64,000 nucleotides of DNA from DATBFG01 sp036558645. Its GTDB lineage: Bacteria > Acidobacteriota > Terriglobia > Terriglobales > Acidobacteriaceae. The position numbers and the translations under genes were made by a program. Numbering within the stretch: position 1 is the stretch's first letter; every line of letters starts with the position of its first letter. The notes beneath the pieces are model-generated. The model saw only the letters and a program-made list of their open reading frames with translations, searched no databases and was not told the origin of the DNA. The DNA is taken from contig DATBFG010000072.1 in the NCBI GenBank assembly GCA_036558645.1, positions 1-64,000 of the forward strand, given 5' to 3'. Below, in pieces: positions 57,860 to 64,000 of the stretch.

Positions 57860-59089
57860 ATGTCCCGCAGCGATTATTGTTTTCTGGTGCGACTTGCTTC
57901 TCGCATTCTCATCGCCGTGTTTATCAGTGCGAATCTATCGTGTGGTGGCGGCTCTTCGCCTGCGCCAGGGCCGGGACCTGGCCCGGGTCCAGCCCAGTTT
58001 GACCTTGTCACGGTAGCGACTGGTTTCACAGAGCCGCTCGACATCCAACAGCCTAATGATGGCAGCGGTCGTCTCTTTGTAGTCGAACAGGTCGGTTTGA
58101 TCCAAATCATTCAGAGTGATGGAACCCGAGCTGCGTCTCCCTTTCTCGATATCACCGGCCTTCCTGGATTTTCCTCGGGTGGCGAGACGGGCCTGCTTGG
58201 GATGGTGTTCCATCCGCAATACGCGCAGAACGGCCGCGTCTTTATCAACTACACGCGCGACATTGGCGCGGGATTGCAGAGCGTGATCTCGGAGTTTACG
58301 GTCTCGGGAGGGGATCCCAACTTTGTCGATCCGGCTAGCGAAAACATCTTGTTTACGCTCAACCAACCATTCAGCAATCACAATGGCGGGGGCTTGGCAT
58401 TCGGCGCCGACGGATTTCTCTACATTGCTTTTGGGGATGGTGGCGATGCCGGCGATCCGTTGTGCAATGGGCAGAACATCAACTCACTGCTCGGCAAGAT
58501 TCTCCGGATCGATGTCGATTCTGCGCCCGATTTCGGGCTCAATTATCACATCCCATCCAACAACCCGCTGGTGGGCCAGGGACGCGGTGAGATCTGGCTC
58601 TACGGCTTGCGCAACCCCTTCCGCTTTTCTTTCGACAGCGCCAATGGAAACCTCTGGATTGGCGATGTAGGACAAGACGCCTATGAGGAGGTCGACCTGC
58701 TGACTCCGCAGCAGGGTGGCGCCAACATGGGATGGAACCTGCGTGAGGGTACGCATCCTTATTCCTCGCCGTGCGCACAGACAGGCAGCACGTTGACCGA
58801 TCCTATCTTCGACTACGATCACTCACAAGGCGACGAAACTGTTATTGGCGGGTACGTTTATCACGGCAGCGCAGCCCCAGGGCTCGCTGGCGCCTATGTG
58901 TTTGGCGATTTTATTAGCGGTCGAGTGTGGACGCTTACGGGGAGCGGTTCGAGTTGGACGCGCACGTTTCTTTTCGATACTGCCAGCAACGACTTGTCCT
59001 CATTCGGGCAAGATCAGGCCGGAGAGCTGTATGTGGCACGCATCAGCAGTGGAGAGATTGCGCGGATTGAGCAAGTCGCGAGGCGGTAA
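57860..59089 (+). CDS. PQQ-dependent sugar dehydrogenase-like lipoprotein (sorbosone dehydrogenase family)
   Basis: Protein of 409 residues. A lipobox-like end (FISANLSCGGG) and a Pro-Gly repeat linker (PGPGPGPGPA) precede a six-bladed GSDH propeller. Recognisable are GFTEPLDIQQPNDGSGRLFV, FSSGGETGLLGMVFHPQYAQ, NHNGGGLAFGADGFLYIAFG (with the His that acts as base in soluble glucose dehydrogenase), and EIWLYGLRNPFRFSFD. GDVGQDAYEEVDLL and AGAYVFGDFISGRVW follow. I chose the ATG at 57860, with GGGAG six bases before it; an ATG four codons upstream is possible. True PQQ use and substrate are unproven. Confidence 0.88.
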   Translation: MSRSDYCFLVRLASRILIAVFISANLSCGGGSSPAPGPGPGPGPAQFDLVTVATGFTEPLDIQQPNDGSGRLFVVEQVGLIQIIQSDGTRAASPFLDITGLPGFSSGGETGLLGMVFHPQYAQNGRVFINYTRDIGAGLQSVISEFTVSGGDPNFVDPASENILFTLNQPFSNHNGGGLAFGADGFLYIAFGDGGDAGDPLCNGQNINSLLGKILRIDVDSAPDFGLNYHIPSNNPLVGQGRGEIWLYGLRNPFRFSFDSANGNLWIGDVGQDAYEEVDLLTPQQGGANMGWNLREGTHPYSSPCAQTGSTLTDPIFDYDHSQGDETVIGGYVYHGSAAPGLAGAYVFGDFISGRVWTLTGSGSSWTRTFLFDTASNDLSSFGQDQAGELYVARISSGEIARIEQVARR

Positions 59090-59349
59090 GCATCTAACGG
59101 TACTTCCACACCTCTCAGATTGAGAGCGGCGATACACTGAGCAACCTGCAGTTCACGTTACACGCAAACGATCATGACGGTTACCTGGCACGGTGCGGTC
59201 CGTCGTGGCATGCTAAGTTCCTCGCCTGCCACTTGAGCCAGACAACCACCTGAACCAGCACTCCATCGAAAACGCCGGGCGGTGATACTTCCAACAGGAT
59301 GAGCCTCCAGCGCGGCATCCGCCACTTTTGTAGCTCCAAGAGGTGTGTC

Positions 59350-61083
59350 ATGAAGTTCACTCTGGCTGGTTTTCTCTCGTTTCTGCTTCTCTCCTCGTTC
59401 AGCTATGCCGCCACCGTTCCTGTAGTGCATGTGTTATCTCCAGCGCTCGTGCACTCGCCGAACTCATCTCAATTCACCGGGATCTCCTCTATCCATTACG
59501 TCGCTTACTCCGACAGTACCGATTGCGCGGCGGGCATCGCGTCGATGCAGATTTATACCAGCGGTGGAAACCTTGCCTACTCCACCCATTCCAGTTATCT
59601 CGACGTGCAACTTCCCTTGGCTCCGGGAACTTATCCGAGCGTGGTGAAAGCTTGGGATAACTGCGGTGGAGTAAGTGCTGCCACGATCACTGACACGGTG
59701 CAGAGCAGCAGCGGAAGCATCACTGTCAGGCAGCCTATTTCCAATGTCACATATTCACCCTCTGTTCTATTCGCAGCAACTGCCACGACCACCTGCCCGA
59801 CGGGCGTAGCCGCGATGGGTGTTTACGATGCACCGCATCATCGAGCTGTTACTCAAAAGGGCGCCAAGCTGGATTGGGGCGGCGACTTCTATCCTGGCGT
59901 GTACAACGCTGTCATCGAGGAGTGGGACAACTGTGGAGGCGCCGCCAGCGTGACGGTGCGCCTTGTCGTAGACCCCAAGGGAATGCCAGATTCTCCGCCG
60001 TACGTCTATGCTGCTGACTCGCTTTCCGGCACTGTACTTGATTATTGGCTCGACACTCCGAGTTGTGGTCTGCGCGAAATCTTCGGCAATCCTTCACCCG
60101 CGCACTACAAACCAATTGGAGTCGGTGTCGATCCCGTCTCGCAATTTGTCGTCGTGCTCAATTCAACCTCCGAGGATCTCAGCATCTATGCCATTGATCG
60201 CCAGGTTACGGGAGGGCTCACGCAGATTCCCGGATCGCCCTTTCCGCTAAATGGAGCCCGCGGGTATGTCCCAACCTCTATTGCTGTCGCAGACGGTGGA
60301 AGCCTGCTTTATGTATATGTGACGAATACGAATATCGACGCCGCAAAAGGGGGCAACATCCTGGAATTTACCCTTGATCGCACCACCCAGCAGCTCAGTC
60401 CAGTGGCGGGGTCGCCCTACTATTTGCATTCAAAGGTGCAGCCAACAGAAATCATCATCGGACCACAAAGCGCTCTTGCCGGACGCTTCATCTTCACCGC
60501 TAATGGAGATTCCATTAGCTCATTGACTGGCGCCGCTGGCGCAGGCGATCTGTCGGAAGCGACGAACTCGCCTTTCCCCGTCAAAGGGCATTTCGGCAAC
60601 GACCCCAGTGTGCAGGATATGGTTGTGGCCGACTTCGGCTCGGACGGCCGATATCTGTACAGTGGAAACTTGGAAGGCTCCATCTCTGCTTTTCGTGTGG
60701 ATGATTACGGAGTTCTCTCCCCGGTGCCGGGAACGCCATTCGTTCCGCCTCTCGAAAACGGAAACACTCAGAATCCCTTCTCACTGGCCGTGCTGGGCAA
60801 CTGGCTTTACACCATGAACTCGGGAACGGACGACATCGGCTTGTGGTCGATCAACACAAACACCGGCCACATTGCTTTCGCGCGTAACGAGCAGCAAGGG
60901 CGCGTTCTAACCAACCCGCAAAACCGCATACGGATACTCAGCAGCTATCCGGATAATTGCATGGTGACCTCGAACGGCTACTCCATGTCGATCAGCTATC
61001 CAAGCGGAACGACGACGCTCGCTCCCGGTTCGCCGTTCTGGGCAGGAGGGATCTACCCGAGCGTCGACCTGGTGTTGCCGTGA
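59350..61083 (+). CDS. Secreted two-Ig plus lactonase-like beta-propeller protein
   Basis: Protein of 577 residues. The signal peptide (FTLAGFLSFLLLSSFSYA) is followed by two Ig-like repeats, each with a Cys pair and ending VxxxEWDNCGG. They run from DCAAGIASMQIYTSG to VVKAWDNCGGVSAAT, then from CPTGVAAMGVYDA to VIEEWDNCGGAASVT. From about residue 220 a propeller of the 6-phosphogluconolactonase type follows: YVYAADSLSGTVLDYWLD, YKPIGVGVDPVSQFVVVLNS, GLTQIPGSPFPL, and repeated VPGTPF/PVAGSP blade ends. AGAGGTG precedes the ATG at 59350. Function unknown; surface binding is likely. Confidence 0.83.
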   Translation: MKFTLAGFLSFLLLSSFSYAATVPVVHVLSPALVHSPNSSQFTGISSIHYVAYSDSTDCAAGIASMQIYTSGGNLAYSTHSSYLDVQLPLAPGTYPSVVKAWDNCGGVSAATITDTVQSSSGSITVRQPISNVTYSPSVLFAATATTTCPTGVAAMGVYDAPHHRAVTQKGAKLDWGGDFYPGVYNAVIEEWDNCGGAASVTVRLVVDPKGMPDSPPYVYAADSLSGTVLDYWLDTPSCGLREIFGNPSPAHYKPIGVGVDPVSQFVVVLNSTSEDLSIYAIDRQVTGGLTQIPGSPFPLNGARGYVPTSIAVADGGSLLYVYVTNTNIDAAKGGNILEFTLDRTTQQLSPVAGSPYYLHSKVQPTEIIIGPQSALAGRFIFTANGDSISSLTGAAGAGDLSEATNSPFPVKGHFGNDPSVQDMVVADFGSDGRYLYSGNLEGSISAFRVDDYGVLSPVPGTPFVPPLENGNTQNPFSLAVLGNWLYTMNSGTDDIGLWSINTNTGHIAFARNEQQGRVLTNPQNRIRILSSYPDNCMVTSNGYSMSISYPSGTTTLAPGSPFWAGGIYPSVDLVLP

Positions 61084-61171
61084 AACTGTGCCACGGTCCT
61101 TTTTCCCCGAGAATTGGAAAGTAATACTCTGCAATCTTTTATCGCCAAGTGTCAGTAGACATGATGTGAAG

Positions 61172-61205
61172 AAAAGGGCCAGCGAACAATTGCAGGCCTT
61201 TTTTC
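61172..61205. terminator. Bidirectional intrinsic terminator
   Basis: AAAAGGGCC (61172-61180) pairs with AGGCCTTTTTT (61194-61204), with one bulged G. The A-run and the T-run serve both strands. It separates the convergent genes ending at 61083 and 61295. Confidence 0.78.
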
Positions 61206-61294
61206 TGATTTAGAGAGTCTCTGAGGCAGTTGAAAATTGATGTCCGCCGATAACGCCCACGGTTTTCAAAACGTGGCATCAACCAAAAGCCTAC

Positions 61295-63715
61295 CTATTC
61301 ATGCCTCAATACAACCATTGGGTTCGTATTGGCAGCCCTTCGTGCCGGAACATAACTTGCTGTCGCTGCGATGATCAGCAACAGCAGCATAACCGTAAGG
61401 AATGAGAAAGGATCTGCAGGACTGACACGAAATAGCAGGGTAGAGAGCGCACGGGCAGTTCCCAACCCCATAGGAATGCCAACGATCAGTCCGGCAAGCG
61501 CCAAGCTCAAACCTTGCCGCAGGACCATCTGCTTTACAACGCCGGGTTCAGCGCCAAGAGCCATGCGAATCCCGATCTCGTGTCCCCTTTGAGACACCAG
61601 CTGACTGACCACGCCATACAATCCCACCGACGCCAGAATTAACGCCAGACTCGCAAAGACGGCCAACAGGCTAAGCACGAAACTGCGCCGTCCGAGCGAA
61701 TCGTGCACTACCTCATCCATTGTGGCCACTTTCGAAACTGCCTGGTTGCGGTCGATTGCGGCGATGGCACCTCGAACCGGGCTGGCCAGATTTGCAGGCG
61801 CAATCGTGCCGCGCACAACCAGCACTACGCCGCTGTCGGTGAACTGGGTTTCGGGCATATAGATCTGATCGGTATGTGCGGCATCAAGCGCGGCATGCAG
61901 AACGTCGCCTACGACGCCCACTACCATCCTCCACGGCCCATCCATGCCGCCTACTTTAACCCTTGCCCCAAGCGGATCTTCATTGGGCCACATATGCCTC
62001 GCCAACGACTGATTGACCAGTACGACCGGCAGCGAGTCACTGCGATCCTCATCATTGAAGCCACGCCCTTGTAAGACTGGAATCCGCATGGCGCGCAGAT
62101 AGTCAGGAGTGATGCTGTAGCGGTCGGCGCTAGGATCGTTCTGCGGGTTCGGCGACACTTTGCCTTCGACGTGAACGCCGTATCCATCCACGTTGCCGCC
62201 CAGCGGCAGTTGGCTGGTGAACCCGGCAGTCTCGACGCCAGGCAACGCACGAACGCGTTCCAATACCTGTTGATAGAAGGCAATGAACTGTTCGTCTTTG
62301 CGATAGTTCGGACCGGCCACATCAACGTTGGCAGTCAGAACATTGTGCGCATCGAATCCGGTGTGCACTTCGAGGAGTTGTTGCAGGCTCCGGACTAGCA
62401 GTCCCACGCCCAACAACAACACGAGAGCCACAGCAACATTGCCAATCACCAGTGCGCTGCGTAGTCTCTGTCGTTTGGCGCCGGTCGAGCTTCTGCCTCC
62501 ATCAGCCAACCTTTCGCCCAAGTCTGCTTTGCCGAAATGCAGGCCGGGAGCAAGGCCGAATATCAGACCACTGAGTAACGAAAGGACCAGCGCGAAAGCG
62601 AATACTCTGGCATCCAGCGAAATGGTATCGACAAGAGGAACCTGATTTCCGGCGATGGAGCGAATCCATTGCACGCTCCAGTACCCAAACAGAATTCCTG
62701 TTGCACCACCAAGAAGACACAGCAGTAGGCCTTCGACTAGCAGCTGCCGCAGTAAGCGCCATCGCGATGCTCCAAGAGCGGTACGCACCGCCATCTCTCG
62801 GGCACGCTCGGTGGCCCGGCTGAGAAGCAGGCCGGCAACATTCGCGCAGGCAATCAGCAGGACAAGCAACACCGCCGCCAATAACACGTATAAAGGAGTG
62901 CGCACTTTGCCAACGAGATCTTCCTTGAGCGGAACAAGGATCACCCCCGCTTGTGAATAAGAAGTTGGATAAGCGTGAAACAAATCACTTGAGATTGCCG
63001 TTAAATCGGCCCATGCCTGATCGAGTGAAACTCCTGGCCGCAGCCTCCCAATGGCGCGTAGGTGGCGGCAGTCACGACAAGCTTGAGGTAGGGTTACGTC
63101 GTATCCAAGGGGCGCCCAGATCGACACCTGCTCGCCTTCGTTGTCGAATACCGGAGCGAAATTATCGGGAAGCACTCCTACAACGAGATACGACCGCCCG
63201 CTCAAATCGATGTTCTTTCCAACGATAGCGCGGTCGCCCCCGAAGCGCCGTTTCCATAGTCCGTAAGTCAGAATCACCGAACGATTTGCGTTTTGGCGAT
63301 CTTCCTCGGGCAAAAAATCCCGCCCGAGAAAAGGCCTTACCCGCAAGACATTGAAGAAGTCGCGTGAGACGCGACGTCCGGCAAGCCGTTCTGCGGCGGA
63401 ATCTCCGCTCAGGATGGGCTGCCACTGACCGCTCACCGCCATGGCTTGAAACGAACGATTGCGCTGCTGGAAGTCAAGGAAGGTCGCGTAGCCTACATTG
63501 CTCTGACCGTTCGCCTTATCGTTTTCCCAGATCGTGGTCAGCTGTCCCGCTTGCGAGAACTCCAGCGGCCGCAGCAACACCGCGTTGACGGCGCTGAAGA
63601 TCGCAGTGTTTGCCCCGATTCCCAGCGCTAGTGTCAGTGCCGCAATCGCAGTAAACGTCGGCTTTTTGGCCAGCATTCGTAGACCGTAACGAACATCGAA
63701 TAGAAAGCTGTCCAT
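61295..63715 (-). CDS. Orphan MacB-like ABC permease (acidobacterial duplicated permease type)
   Basis: Membrane protein of 806 residues made of two MacB_PCD-FtsX halves. The start is DVRYGLRMLAKKPTFTAIAA, then LTLALGIGANTAIFSAVNAV. The first periplasmic domain includes GRRVSRDFFNVLRVRPFLGR. A three-helix FtsX core follows (VLLIACANVAGLLLSRATER). The second half starts with SALVIGNVAVALVLLLGVGL, and the protein ends in AATASYVPARRAANTNPMVV. There is no ATPase domain in the protein and no ATPase gene beside it. The ATG at 63715 is preceded by GAGAGAGAAA; 36 further codons upstream lack family similarity. Substrate unknown. Confidence 0.92.
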   Translation of the reverse strand: MDSFLFDVRYGLRMLAKKPTFTAIAALTLALGIGANTAIFSAVNAVLLRPLEFSQAGQLTTIWENDKANGQSNVGYATFLDFQQRNRSFQAMAVSGQWQPILSGDSAAERLAGRRVSRDFFNVLRVRPFLGRDFLPEEDRQNANRSVILTYGLWKRRFGGDRAIVGKNIDLSGRSYLVVGVLPDNFAPVFDNEGEQVSIWAPLGYDVTLPQACRDCRHLRAIGRLRPGVSLDQAWADLTAISSDLFHAYPTSYSQAGVILVPLKEDLVGKVRTPLYVLLAAVLLVLLIACANVAGLLLSRATERAREMAVRTALGASRWRLLRQLLVEGLLLCLLGGATGILFGYWSVQWIRSIAGNQVPLVDTISLDARVFAFALVLSLLSGLIFGLAPGLHFGKADLGERLADGGRSSTGAKRQRLRSALVIGNVAVALVLLLGVGLLVRSLQQLLEVHTGFDAHNVLTANVDVAGPNYRKDEQFIAFYQQVLERVRALPGVETAGFTSQLPLGGNVDGYGVHVEGKVSPNPQNDPSADRYSITPDYLRAMRIPVLQGRGFNDEDRSDSLPVVLVNQSLARHMWPNEDPLGARVKVGGMDGPWRMVVGVVGDVLHAALDAAHTDQIYMPETQFTDSGVVLVVRGTIAPANLASPVRGAIAAIDRNQAVSKVATMDEVVHDSLGRRSFVLSLLAVFASLALILASVGLYGVVSQLVSQRGHEIGIRMALGAEPGVVKQMVLRQGLSLALAGLIVGIPMGLGTARALSTLLFRVSPADPFSFLTVMLLLLIIAATASYVPARRAANTNPMVVLRHE

Positions 63716-64000
63716 GTCGTTTCTCTCTCTCGCGCCCGATGCCGCGTTGCTTCTGGCACGGACAACGTTTTGGTTTGTCAAAAGCAAACAACTGGAACCT
63801 AGAAAGCGGTGACACAGCGCCAAAAATCCTGGTGCTCTCGACGCACGCGAGATGCCAACACAACCAACGTAAGTGGCTCCAAAGGAGGAAGTTTATCCCG
63901 CTGTGCGCGATTTCTGAGGGGCAGACTGTTCAAATGTGGGACGCGCTGTCCGAAAGCGTGCATTCGCGGCAGACCTTCCCAGTGGATAGCCGGCAAGCAA
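63716..64000. other. Right-edge non-coding sequence
   Basis: About 285 bases upstream of the permease gene. No supported gene starts here, and frames near the edge lack family features. It should contain the permease promoter, which I could not place. Confidence 0.35.

Noticed and set aside
1..64000. CRISPR array
   Set aside because: No series of regular direct repeats with unique spacers was seen; the repeats found are dispersed or degenerate tandem units.

Overview
The window looks like the chromosome of an acidobacterium of the Terriglobia type. This rests on family content, not on a marker gene. It carries several secreted proteins with GloVer-type repeats, two FG-GAP proteins, an 806-residue orphan MacB-like permease (the acidobacterial duplicated permease architecture), LuxR regulators with an altered receiver, a small coiled-coil protein of a type I associate with this phylum, and an ECF sigma factor coupled to a Ser/Thr kinase. 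No rRNA, tRNA, CRISPR array, insertion sequence with a transposase, or prophage gene was found.

Layout. 1-8.2 kb is an exopolysaccharide operon on the minus strand. In transcription order it encodes an export protein, a GumC-type chain-length protein, a degenerate tyrosine-kinase-like ATPase, a NusG/UpxY antiterminator, a polyprenyl-phosphate sugar transferase, an O-antigen ligase/polymerase and a flippase that runs off the left edge. A LuxR-type regulator is divergent from it (8.7-9.4 kb). 9.5-13.3 kb is a form II CoxSLM-type molybdenum hydroxylase operon. 13.4-17.0 kb has an ArsR/SRPBCC pair with a strong palindromic operator, a PilZ membrane protein that overlaps a convergent gene, and an isoaspartyl peptidase.

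17.0-26.6 kb is an accessory island. It holds three GloVer-repeat secreted proteins, two paralogous secreted proteins with a conserved YGWIGF core (each directly upstream of a GloVer gene), a TIG lipoprotein, a GAF-domain remnant, and at least five copies or fragments of a dispersed palindromic element, two of which have perfect terminal inverted repeats. 26.6-30.5 kb is housekeeping: a CDP-alcohol phosphatidyltransferase, greA, a CarD-type regulator, an AI-2E transporter and ruvX. 31.0-33.7 kb is an operon of a HybB-like membrane protein, a HybA-like ferredoxin and a membrane-anchored GcvH-like protein that lacks the lipoyl lysine; no catalytic subunit is present. 33.9-39.7 kb has an orphan solute-binding-like protein, a secreted creatininase-family protein, a secreted TPR protein and a 729-residue protein whose C-terminal half keeps the catalytic residues of class III nucleotidyl cyclases.

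39.7-46.8 kb has a 14-motif FG-GAP protein and a second molybdenum hydroxylase operon. The latter is probably periplasmic, since its small subunit has a Tat signal; it ends with a Cys-rich 75-residue protein and sits beside a cytochrome c gene. 47.2-57.7 kb mixes regulation (single-domain response regulator, ECF sigma factor/Ser-Thr kinase pair, sigma-54 response regulator) with secreted repeat proteins and the proline catabolism dehydrogenase pruA. 57.8-63.7 kb has a sorbosone-dehydrogenase-type lipoprotein, a secreted beta-propeller protein and the orphan permease. The most unusual items are the cyclase-like protein, the palindromic elements of the GloVer island, the lysine-less GcvH/Hyb operon and the module inserted in the second hydroxylase large subunit.
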